DNA of 64,000 nucleotides from Circinella umbellata (Eukaryota > Mucoromycota > Mucoromycetes > Mucorales > Lichtheimiaceae), in the NCBI GenBank assembly GCA_025093555.1, contig JAIWNF010000033.1, forward strand, positions 248,001 to 312,000. The letters are read 5' to 3'. The position numbers and the translations under genes were made by a program. The notes under the pieces were generated by a model that saw only the letters and a list, made by a program, of their open reading frames with translations, did no database searches and was not told where the DNA came from. Below are positions 1 to 12,288 of this stretch, piece after piece. How positions within the stretch are numbered: position 1 is the first letter of the stretch; each line of letters opens with the position of its first letter.

Positions 1-2
1 AA

Positions 3-770
3 GAATATTCAACAAGACCAAATAGTGGGTATTTTCCCGACATGAAGCACAATATCCAAATACGATTTGGTGAACCATCGTTTTTAAGCGAATTGCCTAT
101 TCCTATGGTACATGACCGAGTTCAACATTTATTGCCAAAATTGTTTGATGCACACGGGGTGGGTAATAATAACTCCTCTGATTATTATAACAATACATCT
201 GGAAATCGAACATCCATTGTCAATAATGAAATACATGCACATGCAGTAACACGGCGCAAGACGGTACGTCGTATGGCTACAGTGCGAGTAAAGAAACATC
301 AAGAACTTCAATTTCAAAGTGTCACTGAAAAAGAGTTGGAAAAAGATGAATCGACTGAAGGAGTGAAAGGGCTTTACAAGTTTGATGAAGATGATGATGA
401 CTGTGACCAAGATAATATTCATGGCAATAATTATCATGAAGATAACCGCCGCCAGGAACATGACCACCATGTGCTACGTGAAACAGCAATTACAGTACCT
501 GCGTCTGTAGCTACTACAACAACGAAACCCCACAACAGTAGCAAACGTTTCAGCATTAAAAAGACGAATAACCCCATCTCAGACCGCTATGCTCCCACGC
601 GTCCGCTCATGCAACAACATGAAGATGATGAAGATTATTACGAGGATAATAATAGCAGTGTGTATGCCACAACTTTGGGAAGGACGGCAGAAGAGGCATC
701 TCATCATCGAGATGGTGATGTGTTTGAATTAAACGAACGGCGTTATGTGGCTGGTGGATCACATCATTGA
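3..770 (+). CDS. C-terminal part of an unidentified acidic protein (5' truncated by window edge)
   Basis: The frame is open from the first bases of the window through the ATG at 42, so this is the 3' end of a larger gene and not a complete 242-aa protein. The first part (FPDMKHNIQIRFGEPSF, then SELPIPMVHDRVQHLLPKLF) looks ordered and could be the end of a folded or membrane domain. The rest is low complexity: Asn- and Asp-rich tracts, a basic patch (TRRKTVRRMATVRVKK), a DEDDDD cluster, His-rich stretches and a Thr run, ending in VAGGSHH. I do not recognise the family. A cytosolic tail of a transporter or channel is possible but unsupported. The frame ends in TGA at 768-770 and AT-rich sequence follows. 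Confidence 0.6.
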   Translation, partial: EYSTRPNSGYFPDMKHNIQIRFGEPSFLSELPIPMVHDRVQHLLPKLFDAHGVGNNNSSDYYNNTSGNRTSIVNNEIHAHAVTRRKTVRRMATVRVKKHQELQFQSVTEKELEKDESTEGVKGLYKFDEDDDDCDQDNIHGNNYHEDNRRQEHDHHVLRETAITVPASVATTTTKPHNSSKRFSIKKTNNPISDRYAPTRPLMQQHEDDEDYYEDNNSSVYATTLGRTAEEASHHRDGDVFELNERRYVAGGSHH

Positions 771-3700
771 TATGGCGCGCAGTAATAAATGATCGGAACT
801 AATTCCGAAGGCACCCAAAATTTAAGTAGTGCAGGATACCCCGAAGAAAAAAAGGACATTGCTTTACATTAAAATGATGACGATCTTTCTTCTATCTTTT
901 TCTTTTATATATTCTTTTTTTTGTTGTAATATATATAGTAGCTTACCTAATCATATATTAAGCAATGTAATATCTATTTCTTTTACTTTATAGTTAATCA
1001 CACTACAAAAATAAAAAACAAAACAAAACAAACTATACATATATTGGTTTTTTTTTCAGTATTACATTTTGTTATTATTTTGATTATATTTGCTCTTAAA
1101 TGTACAACAGACTGCCTAATATCTTTAATTTGTTATTATTATTATTATTATTATTGTTGTTGTTGTTTTCCCTATCGAAATCTTTTTTGAATCATGTGCA
1201 AAATTTTAATGTTATCTAAGACCTAATTCTGTTGTTGTTTTAGCACCCACTTTTCTCATCTTTTCGTTCTACGTATTGTTAAAAAAGATGAAGCACAACG
1301 TGTTATTATGCACCAACAACAAATATAGATTTTGTATTAGGTGGTACCATGTGTGTACTTATATATACTATATGAGTAATAATAATAAAAAGTATGGTGT
1401 TAGGTAGTGTAGTAAAGTTTCCAAAAAGAAAAAAAAGAAGATGATGCATCATTCACCTATTTAAATGGTTAGCAAAAAAAAAAAGATCGACCTTATATTG
1501 TTTTTTTTTTTTATTTTGCGACAAATGATGGTGGGGGGTCCTTCATAAATGTATGTCATCGGGTTGATGATTCTTTTAATTTTTGTTTTTTGTCACGAAA
1601 GTAAGCTAAAGTTAAAGAAAAATAGAACGTTTGATTCGAATAATAGAAAAAACGTGGCATAAACAGCAGTTGACGCATATAAAAATATTTCCGAATCAAG
1701 TAAGGTTGTGTATATGTACACATTCGACATAGAAAAAAAAGCTTTTTCCAACTAGAAGGAACAAAAAAAAAGAGGGGGGGTGAAAGAGAAAGTGCATCAA
1801 CTATATAAAGAATAATCTTTCTGTGTTATATCAAGAAGTTCAGTGGTGATTCACCCGTATCTGCTTTTTCTTTTCCCTCTACTTTCTTTTCAATTGTATA
1901 GTTGTATTTTTTTTACTCTTATTTTTTATTGCCTCTAACCGTGCTTTCATTTTTTTCTTGTTTGATTACTATTGCTTACTTGTAATTAAACAAGAAAAAA
2001 AAGGAAGCACACACACGCGACAACGGGACGACAGTGGAGATCGACAGTGGGGTGTACAGTCAAAAGCAGCTGCAAAAAGATAGATTTGTTGAACATCTTT
2101 ATTTATCTACCATTTTGTTTGATTTCAGAGCTGGTAAAGATTATATGCACGGCATACTCAAAAAAAAGACACTCTTTTGTAAATATTGCTAACAATGAAT
2201 CTTTGTTACCATGGTTTTTTTCAATGTATCTAGGAGACATTTATCACACACATATACTGTTGCTATCTTTTTTGCTGCTTGATAACAGAAACATTTCGTC
2301 ATATTGTCTAATAACAAGCAAGCCTGGTACCCAGATGACACAATCATAGTGAGTTTTCAAACTCTTCTTTTTACTGTACATCGAATATTAAAACACTAAT
2401 TGTTATATATGAATAGTCCGCGTGCAGGAAAAATTCATAGCAGATTTGGACCACGCACTTATCTTGACTTGAAATAAAAGATACACTCACTGTTGTTAGT
2501 GGTGCCGCTAGTATATATTTACTTTTTTTTTCTGACATGTCCGCTTCGAAATGGTAGTTTCTTTTTTGTTCCTGGTGTTTGGCTTGTTTATAAGGTTTGT
2601 CCCGAGTATACGACTGGGCGTTAATGTTTTTTTTTTCTTTTTTTCCTTCTCAAAATTCCTTAATTGTCTCATAGTAATGTTATTATTATTATTATTATTA
2701 TTTTACAGCTTCCAATCTCTGCTTTGTTATGTTTACTTACATCCATTCCATTGTCGTCCTTTTCAATATTTTTTTGTTGCTCAAAAACATGGAATTTTTT
2801 TCATCAAGGTTAGAAATCACTTTTAATTAAAAAGGGGATTGATATAAAGTAAAATCGTAGGATTATAAAAGTTTTAAACAGTCTAACTTTTATATCATAG
2901 TATATCTCGATATCCTTATTGCATGGTAACCAGCGCTAGTCGTTGTGTTAAAGAAGTTAGATCTTTTTAATTAAAGCTGTATCTTCTTCTTCCTTCTTTA
3001 TAGCAAACAAGTTAAAAAAAAAGGCTAGTTCATTTTATTTTTAATTTTAATATTATTCTTTTGTACTTTTACATATATTTTCTTTTGTATTGTATACATA
3101 TTTGTTCGTCTATTTTGTTTTCTGTATGTACTTGCTTTATATTTTTACCACTTACATTTTTGTTGCATCTTCTCTTTATTTGACCACGAACTACTTCCCC
3201 TTCAAAAAAAAAAAAAAAAAGCAAAAAAGCAAAAAATGAAAAAAAAAACTGGCAGGTTTCTTTGTTGGAACCAATTTGAATCGAAATGCAGAAAAAAAAA
3301 TCATTTGGAACTTACAAAGAGAAAAGAAAAAACATTTGGCACGAACCCTGTTTTTCTTCTTTCTCTCTCCCTTTTCCTTGTTTTTATTTTTTTGCCCCAC
3401 CACACTCATTATTTTTTCTTTCTTTCTTAAATCCTGAGCTGAATTAACCTTTTCTATTTCTACCTTTTTTTAATTCTCATGCTGTATTTTTTTTTCCACT
3501 TTTTAATTATTTTGGATGTATGCCTTTGATTTGTACCGATAATATGCCCTTTTTCAAAAATCAGTTTCAATAAACTTTATTTTTATTACATAAGTTGCTT
3601 ATTGTGTGAACAGCGTAATTACTGTTTAAAAAGTAAACGATAAAAAATCACAACGATATATAACATAGTTTGAAAAATGTTCGATTTTTCTGGCTTTCTT

Positions 3701-4827
3701 TAAGCTTGATCGACAACTTATATCCACTACGCTTATCATGATTTTACCACCTCATTACCTAATCTGCTTTCTGTATAATATATGATTCTGTTCCTGGTGG
3801 TGTTATTATTATTCATTATCCCGAAAGGTATGCAAAATATGCTCGTTGTTAAGTGAGAAGTATCATTACAGAAATATGTTGCTTAGGTTATACGCCTGCA
3901 TCTTTGATCACCCAGTATATGTATCCAAGAACCTGGAACATTTCTTAGAACTGAATGCTTCGCAAAGCATTGGAATTCATTCGAGCATATAGTTTAAGGA
4001 AGACCCCAGCCACTAAAATTCAACGCCGATCTATTGTAATGAACGAATTTAGATATATGTGGCTCTTTTTTTTTTTTTTTGTGAATATGCGTATATGTAT
4101 TATACACTCCAGGTTTATGGGTAGTTATGATGACAGACTCATTAATAGTTTAAAGCCTTTATCTACAATTTCTTACTGTCTTGAAGCTTATTGAAGGGAG
4201 GATATTGAAGTTTTTGGTTGTATCTTTTAAAGACGAGGTTTATAATTTAACCTTTTCTGGTTCTTTTTAAAAAAATTTAGTACAACTTTACAGTATTTCG
4301 TAATGATTCATCTAAATGAACGTTCTTATCTTTTTTCTTACGTATTAGAGAATGACGTATTTTTATTTGTAATAACCTCACAAAAATTGAAATCTCATTT
4401 TAAACAAACATAAATGAATTATTTGGTAAAAAAAAAAAATTAAAGAGTGATAATAATAAATATTATTATTATTCAAAAATAAGATAATAACAATATAAAA
4501 TAAGAGGTCCTACAATTTGGATGTGTAGGTGAAATAAAAGGGTATGTTATATTACACCATTCACAATATTCATGTCAAAAAGAGAAAGAAAACAAAAGGA
4601 TGCAATAAAAAAAGTTTGTCTGTGTATAACAAGAGAATATAACAGGGAAAAAAAGAAACTAGTGTAGCAAGTATAGAAAATTAAGAAGATATACAATGAA
4701 TAGAGATAAAATTATATGAAGGGAAAAAATCAAAAATAATAAGTATGCAATAAATTAATGCTAAAAAAAAAGAAGTAAAAAATAATAAAATAATATTTAT
4801 AATGTAAAAAAAAAAAGAAAGAGAAAA
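771..4827. other. Long intergenic region between convergent genes
   Basis: About 4 kb of AT-rich sequence between the 3' ends of the truncated gene and the Zn2Cys6 activator. It contains an (ATT)n/(GTT)n microsatellite at about 1132-1167 and many A or T homopolymers. No long ORF with coding character was found. Two short pieces (2336-2479 and 2539-2823) have plausible splice sites and are reported as findings, not as genes. Confidence 0.6.
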
Positions 4828-7800
4828 TTACCAGTACATGACTCCTGAAGAATCTCTACTAGTTTCATTAATATCATTCTGTTGAGGTTGTTGTCGGCTA
4901 CTCGTACTACTACTACTACTACTTGTTGTATTGGTAGCGGCTCCTGTTCCCGCCAGGCCCATACCAAAACCAGTCGGACCAGAAGGATCCGGTGTTGCAC
5001 CCAAATAATGTAGTAATGCAAGTTCTCTTGGTGGTGTCAGATTGGATACACCTGATAGTACATCAACTGTATCATCTGTGTGAATCAGATGTTTATTAAT
5101 GCTGAGCGGGTTCGGCCTTTCTTGAATCGGACTTTCTTGCTGCTGCTGCGGTTGTGATTGTTGCTGCGAACGAGACTGTTGTTGTTGCACAGGTGCAAAT
5201 TCATGTGATGGTATCAATGGTTGCTGATGTTGAGATGGTGGTGGTCCCGTTGATATCGGTTGTTGTGGAAATTCCCCATTAGTATTACCATTATATTCTG
5301 GATTATTCATTTGTGCCGCTCCCAAATAATTATTCCATTCATTCATATCCATTGATGGCGGTACACCCCAAAACGCGGCCCCTAACGGATCAAATTGTTG
5401 TTGTGCAGCTGGACCTGGAATGGTTCCTGGAGCAGCAAATGGATCGACTGTTGGTGCTGTTGACCCATATGTATTTGACACTGGTAACCATTGTCCTGGT
5501 AATGAATAACTAACATTATTATTCCCATTGTTATTGATATTACTGAGCATACCTGACGATCGAGAAAATGTAGGTGTAAGACGACCATCACCATCATTAT
5601 TGTTCATCCACCCATCTTGATTGGTACTAGTAGTGCTACTATTACTCGTAGGTTGTTGTTGTTGTTGTTGTAATAAGGGTCCTTGTTGCTTCTGCGGTCG
5701 TTGCTGTTGCTGTTGTTGAGGTTCTTCTTTATTCTGATCATCAGATAAATTTGAAAATGCCAATGAAAGCGGTGATGCTTGTATTCGATTCACGTTTTGA
5801 TTAATATTTGCCGTTGTAGACCGCAAGTCCGTATCAAATGCCAAATTAATATCTCGAAGACCGGCAAGTTCACCAAGAATACTACAACTTCGTGATGCGG
5901 TGCTCCAAGTCAGCTCGATCTCATCATAGGCGCGCATTATCTTGTTGATTTTCACCTTTGATTCAAATGATTTTTCCGAGTCCGCTGCAGTTGCTGATTT
6001 CATAAAAATAATAGCTGCTGTAAAAATATAATACACCGTAAAGTTGGAAACGTACCTGAGATTATTTTTAGATAACATGGTTGAAACGATATCTAGGATG
6101 GAATTAGCGGCTGATATGCAAATATTGTATGAGGGTAACGACGAAGACGATGAAGCCAATAAAGATGATGATGGACCCGGAATAAATGGTCGATGAAGCA
6201 AAATGACAGTTGTGTGATAAATCATATGTAGTTGTGATACTGGAGAAGGTGTATTAAAGATATTTTCACCATTATCCCCGGATATATCAAAGCGTAAGGA
6301 TGCCGGCATACTGTTGAACCAATTAGTTAATTGTTGATTAAGCGCGGACAAAACATGATCAATGTGTTGTGTTCCTGCATTATGTCGCGCCTTTGCATAA
6401 TAAATATTTTTGAGCACGTGGCCAAGAATATCGCAGATCTTGATCAGCTGTATAAAAGACTCTAGCAAAGAAATCGGTGGTCGCACATCATTGTTTTCTT
6501 TACTGCTGTTAACACTTATCTTTTGATCATCATCTACAGTCGGGAAAGGAACATCACAATCACGCTCTTCAAACACGGAAGCACGTCCGAATATCGCACT
6601 GAATAGTCGATCAACAATAAAACAGCACCAGAATACACGCTTTCGTCGTTCCCGTTCATCTGGCGGAATATTCCAATGGTCACAATTGCGATGCAATCCT
6701 AGATCTTGTGCCATTCGGAACGCCTATATACATGGCAAAAGCTTCAGTTATTTTTTTTTCTTTTTTTTTTTTTTGATTATTGTTCTCTCTCTTAAAAAAA
6801 AAGAAAAATCGCTTACAAGTCCACTATATAGCCATGCTCGGGGTGAATTCATAGCACCATGTTGGTGACATGCCATCAACAAAAGGGCTTGTACAGTCGA
6901 TATTTTTGGTGTATCATAATAATCATCTAGTAACAATTTGGCTCGTTCAAAAAAGATATCGCCAGCTGTATCAGGAGAATTAGGGTCAGAACGCACGCGT
7001 AAATCTGGAGAAACTCGAGAAGCAATGGCATAGATAGCATTCAATAGCAATGGCGAGATATTATCCGAGGGTGGATCTATTGATGAATGTAATAAACGTT
7101 TATAAAACATTGGAAGTACAGGATAATAGTGCTTAAAGTAGGTACGGATTAAATGCATCGACAAATCTCTAGGTGGTAATTCTAACTTGTCCAAAGGAGC
7201 TGATGGTTTGTTCAGAGTTGTCTTGATATGACCACAATTGGTTAAATGAAAAGCTCCATTTCGGTAGGCGCGACTGTTTTGAAGCAAGTAGAAACCCGAA
7301 GATCGACCTAGGTACCGTACTTGACCCGTTTCATCCATTGATAGTTGACCATTGCTGTCATCTACTACTGATCCTTCTGTCGGACTACTTGGTGTTAATT
7401 CTTCATGACCGAGTGTGGGGCTGTCCATAAGCTGTGACGATGAAGTTGGTGAACCTGGTGGAGTAGGTCGAGAGTTTTTCTTGGATTTTTTCGAACGGAT
7501 ATTACTGCTACTGCTACTGCCACTAGCGCCACTTGTGCTTTGCCATAAAAATGTTCGATTTTTATTACTTCCACGTCCACGTCGTACGGGTCGAGTACTG
7601 ATCTGTTCACCTGTAGCGGTCTCAAGAGGCTGATGAAGTTCTGCTAAAACAGCTTGAGATCGCGGGTCTTCCGTATTCTCAGATATATCACTCAATATTT
7701 GTTCCAGTTTGTGCAGTCGATTTTCAATTGCTTCAATATAACCTTTGGGTGGACCACGCTAATTGAATCGACGAAATAATTAGTCATTGATAATCTTTAC

Positions 7801-8157
7801 ATGAGGCGTAGAACCGAAAAGACCGCTAACACACAAATGTAGAAAAAAAGAGAGAGAGTAGATAATTATACCTTCTTGGTCGTATCGTTATAACTACATT
7901 CTAGACTGAACGCTTGACAATTACTACAAACTGGGTTGAGTCCATCGCATTTTATTTTTTTACGACGACAAAGATCACTATATTGAAACAAGGTACCAAA
8001 AAAAAAAGCAGTAATTAGTCCCACGGTTTCATTTGTAAGAATAAATAAGGGTGAAAATAATAAGCTTCTTTTATTTTTCTAAGAATTACAAAACTCACCA
8101 CGCGCGGCTTACTCGTTGTCTTTTTGCAGCTTCTTCAGCTGTCTCGCCACTTGACAT
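4828..8157 (-). CDS. Zn(II)2Cys6 transcription activator, XlnR/Xyr1-like, with fungal-trans domain
   Basis: Four exons (8157-8099, 7977-7872, 7758-6817, 6723-4828) give 1000 aa. Exon 1 carries the start and exon 2 completes the binuclear zinc cluster, with Cys20, 23, 30, 37, 40 and 47 (CX2C-X6-C-X6-CX2C-X6-C). A conserved linker RGPPKGYIEAIENRLHKLE follows at residue 56 and is probably a dimerising coiled coil. The middle region (about 250-560) matches the fungal-specific transcription factor domain: a YFKHYYPVLPMFYK stretch, then AFRMAQDLGLHRNCDHW across the third splice junction, then ERRKRVFWCCFIVDR. The C-terminal 350 residues are glutamine-, asparagine- and serine-rich and fit an activation region. 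The RGPPKGY linker and overall order resemble xylanolytic activators of the XlnR class. This is inferred from the family, and the target genes are unknown. Introns are 121, 113 and 93 bp. Confidence 0.9.
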
Positions 8158-8349
8158 GATTTATTTGTTGATTCCAATTTCGCCCCACACTCAAAATGGA
8201 GGAAGAAATAAAAAAAGAGAGGAAAGAAAATAAAGGCAGGAAGGGAAAAGAAGGAAAAGAAGGAAAAGAGCTTAGTGAACAAAAAGTAAAAGAGAGAGAC
8301 CCGGTCTATAAAACTCAGAACAAAAAAAAAATAGTATACTGAGAGAGCA

Positions 8350-8380
8350 TACACACACATACACACACACACACACACAC
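8350..8380 (+). repeat. (CA)n microsatellite
   Basis: About 15 dinucleotide units with one interruption, upstream of the Zn2Cys6 activator start. Confidence 0.9.
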
Positions 8381-10031
8381 TCCATGAACAAAAGTATATT
8401 TGTCACGTGATTCAATACCATAGAATTTCTTTTATAATTATATAGAAAAGAACAAGGAAATTTATAACTTGTTTTGATCGGGCAGTGCCGACTAGTATAC
8501 TTCTTTTGCCACATGTCTGATTACATGTTATGATATAATAAAAATATTTTTTAGAGCTTAAATACGCAACTAATACTCATTCTCCAGTATCAGTTACACC
8601 ATTTTTACATAAAAGGAAAAATAAAATCTTTTTTGGTTGTTTTTCTTGTCGGACTTTATTTGAGTTTTTTTTTGATCTAATCAATCCATCCCACCGGTTT
8701 GAATAATTTTGGTTTTAACTATAAAATAACTCACAATGTACCTATTACGCATTAGCGTAACCATGGTAACAAAGTAAGAAAAATCTAGATCAAAGGATCA
8801 TTTGAATTATTTGATTTATATTCATTTATTTTTATTACTTGTAAAACGTACCCATTTTAATTATATAACTTGAAACATACACCACAGCCCGCTTTCCAAT
8901 TAAAAAAATGTCAAGAAAGGGACACGCTCATTCTTTGATCCATATCATTTGTAAATATTATATAATGAAAAAATTCAATTGCTCGTGATATATAAAATAA
9001 AAACTTTTCCTTCAACTAATAAAAAAAAAAGCTCGTGGTAGTATATATATGTTGTAATAAGTCAACCAACTATGATTAAATTGAATGAATGAAAAAGGTG
9101 TAAGTTATTTTAATGCCAAGAAGTTTTAATATCTAAACCAATCAGTTTTCAATCAAAAAAAAAATCGTCGTCAATCCATTTTTTTCTGTGAGTCAACGGA
9201 ATAATAGTATTTCCCCGAGCCGATTCCTGATCTCAGATTTATAGTACAGTTACTTGTATATACACTAAAGTAGTACCATTTTATATGCAAGGCATTATAG
9301 CTTGGAATATTATGGGATTGTTTATGTTTATACACTTTCTCATAAACAGATTATTCTTTTTTACTTTGTTTACAAATATTTACTGACGAAAAAAATTCCT
9401 AATATTATTGAAAGAGGTTTTTAGGTGCGAGAGCGGGGAAATTACATAAAAAGCAACCAAACATCTGACTTGAAGACATTCAATTTATTTTTTTCTGTCT
9501 ACACGTACGAACAACAAAATAAACAACCTCCTTAAAAAAAACCTTGAAAGGCATACATAATCATAATTTAGATAATAACCTCTATATTGACTACACACGT
9601 GGACTTAATTATATAGTATACTTACCCAGGTAAATATGATTATGGCAATATGTTGGCTTCACTTTATTAAAATTGGTTCCTCAAAACGGATAAATACAAG
9701 AAATCAACGCCACATGCATCCTACTAATATAGATATGCCTAAAACAAGATGCTCAATTAGTTTTGTATTTGTCTTTTTTTCTTCTGGTCATATGGCTGTA
9801 TTATAATAAGTATTGGGTATTTTCTGTTACAAAAGTGAATTATAATAATATATAATACCCATAAACATAACCATCTCCACATTTCATCAAGTTCGTGATT
9901 CTAAATCATTTCGTACGAAAAGAATAGACATATAGAAAATCACGTTTTTTAATCTGTATACTAAAGTATATACTTGTCTTCATTCACTCACATGTTGACT
10001 GTGTTTGCTGCTATTTAGGATATGTAGTACA

Positions 10032-10087
10032 GGAAGTTCCCGTGATAGTCATTTTTATGTTACACGGGTGCTCAGATCTCCACTACC
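10032..10087 (+). repeat. Degenerate direct repeat, copy 1
   Basis: Shares ordered blocks with 10651-10696: GAAGT-CCGTGAT, then ACACG, then ATCTCCACTACC, with small indels between blocks. Three matching blocks in the same order indicate a real old duplication and not chance similarity of one 12-mer. The function is unknown. Confidence 0.45.
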
Positions 10088-10650
10088 AAGACTGGCTTCT
10101 AATAATAATGAATATTTCAATTCCATCTTACATATTTGATTGTTTTTCTACTTTAGTTAAGTAGATATCATAGCCGTTTCATTTTAAAAGAAAGCTTTCC
10201 ATTTCAATGACTAGCTCATCTTGTCCTAGAAGAAATAAAGGAACGTAAGCTCAGTAGTATTATGTTTTAATTTTAGATCAAATTAACTGTCAATCTCAAT
10301 TTCTATTCCCCTTTTCAAAAGAAAAAGAAAAGTTAGGTTGCTAGCTAAGTAAACCGTAAGCATTAACATTTTTTTATGATTTCCAGATACTATGTATAAC
10401 CATCCAATATTAAGACTAATACTGCCATAGGAAAAAAAAAGAAAACGGTTATTAAATACATATAAAATTTATGTATTTGCAATCTCAATAATGTCTGTTT
10501 TTGTTGTTAAAAATTAAACGATGCATTTTTTATAATATAAAAAATTAATTCTGATTATGTGACAACAGAGTTGTCAGTTTTTTGGAGTCTTTAGCCTTTA
10601 CGTCCTGAATGCGTCTTTCACAATGTCGGCTTTCAAAGATAAAATATCCG

Positions 10651-10696
10651 AGAAGTCCGTGATCACTGCAGAGACACGCCTACAATCTCCACTACC
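10651..10696 (+). repeat. Degenerate direct repeat, copy 2
   Basis: Partner of 10032-10087, about 600 bp downstream. It lies inside a 51-codon open frame (10564-10718) and is followed directly by a perfect 7-bp-stem hairpin at 10700-10719 (TTTACGG, loop AGACTT, CCGTAAA). Confidence 0.45.
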
Positions 10697-12288
10697 CGGT
10701 TTACGGAGACTTCCGTAAAAAAAAGGAAGGGTAATTTATGCAGAGCGGCTGTCGGAGGAACGGAATAAACTAAACGTGCGTGAAATTTTTAACATCATTC
10801 TTATTACCGCTTTTTGCTTGTTTTTGTCGATTGGTAGCCTCCTCGTGGTTACTATATATCAATTATTCTCTGTTTAGCAATTATGTTTAGAATGATGATA
10901 ATAGTAGTTCATATCAACTCTATATTTTATTACTATTATTAACTTATATATAATTAATCATATCGATATAACAATAATTACTTTTGTTATAGTTAATTAT
11001 TCCGAAAATAAGACATGTGAAAGGATACTATGCTCAGTGCGATACTGGAGCGAATAAGAACTAAAGAATTGAGGTACGTAGTAGTAATAGGTTGAAGTTT
11101 ACCGATGCTGTATGGAAGTCCATAATAAATCCGTCTAATGAACATATTACAGTGAAGACCTTTGCCAATTCCTATGAGCATTTGAGTTAATAAAGTTGAT
11201 CAAGCTATATTTCACCTAAGCTCACCTTGTGCCAAAAGTAATCCACGCTTATATCATGTCAAAAGAAGATTTTAAATGATAAGCTCTACTAGCAATAACT
11301 ATTAGGTTTTGTCATCAAATATCAATTCCCAGTAGTATCATGGCTGATTAAATTATTAAAATGAAAACGTAGACAAATGATAATACATCTACCAGTGGCT
11401 GGCACTAGAGTACAGTACCAACAAAAATTATGCTAGCAATAATATTATCCGTGTACAATGCGTTTACAATTACATCAAATCAATCCATTCAAAAAGAATG
11501 AATTGATAAAACTACTCCATAGATCAAATAAACACAGTAGCGTCATGCTGCTAATTATAATTGTCATTAACTTATAAAAGTATCAAGTTACATAAAGTGG
11601 CGTTGTTTCATTCTTTTTTTTTCTTTTGTAAAATTATCTGTACGTTAAGATTTCTTCTAATTTTGAGAAATTTGTACTTAAATCGGGTAAGCATTTTTCC
11701 TTCCAGTCAAAAATTTCCATTTCTTCCGGTGGTTCATTATAGCGATTATTCCCTACGTGAATAGAATTTGATCGAATGAATGGTCATTTACTGCGTTTCT
11801 TTTTCCAAATTTAATATAGTATCCAAAGTACAAACACTATTATAATGATAAAGTAATATGTAATGTTAGATTATTAATAAATAATTGATATATCACTTAT
11901 ATATTCATTATTTCTTATTCACTATGATCATATATAAACCAAGAAAGGCTACTATTTCTCTTTTTTCTGAAACATATTTTCTCTTCAGCCAAAAATGGAG
12001 TTTATTGAAAACATTCAAGAGGTCATCTATTCATTACAGAATCTTTCTTTCAGCTTTTCTTCACAAGTACGTCAAAGCAGTTATAGTTAGAATAGTCTAC
12101 ATCACGGCTAGCATACTAATTTAACTTGAGAAAAAATAAAGAATATATTTAACTCACACAACACATTTCATATTATGTTGTCCATAAAAATGTTATCGTG
12201 AAAATAATAGCGATCATGGGAGGGTTATTACTACGACAATCAAAAACAAAGCCTGCGTAATAGTATTTTACTTCTTCCAAACGAAGTT

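Larger units (their letters stand above)
8158..12210. other. Intergenic region upstream of the activator and of the F-box gene
   Basis: About 4 kb without a convincing gene. A (CA)n microsatellite lies at 8350-8380 and a CACGTG box at about 8404, both in the promoter of the minus-strand activator. A second CACGTG is near 9597. The stretch 10561-10745 has visibly higher GC than its surroundings, contains two perfect hairpins and includes one half of a degenerate duplication (see repeats and findings). The rest is AT-rich without structure I could recognise. Confidence 0.55.

Noticed and set aside
3770..3865. Short frame reading YDSVPGGVIIIHYPERYAKYARC
   Set aside because: Only about 26 codons between stops and no splice partner with a coherent frame was found.
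9618..9640. ATACTTACC followed by CAGGTAA, like the 5' end of U1 snRNA
   Set aside because: The match is limited to the 5'-splice-site-pairing bases. The following sequence shows no U1 stem-loops or Sm site that I could fold by eye.
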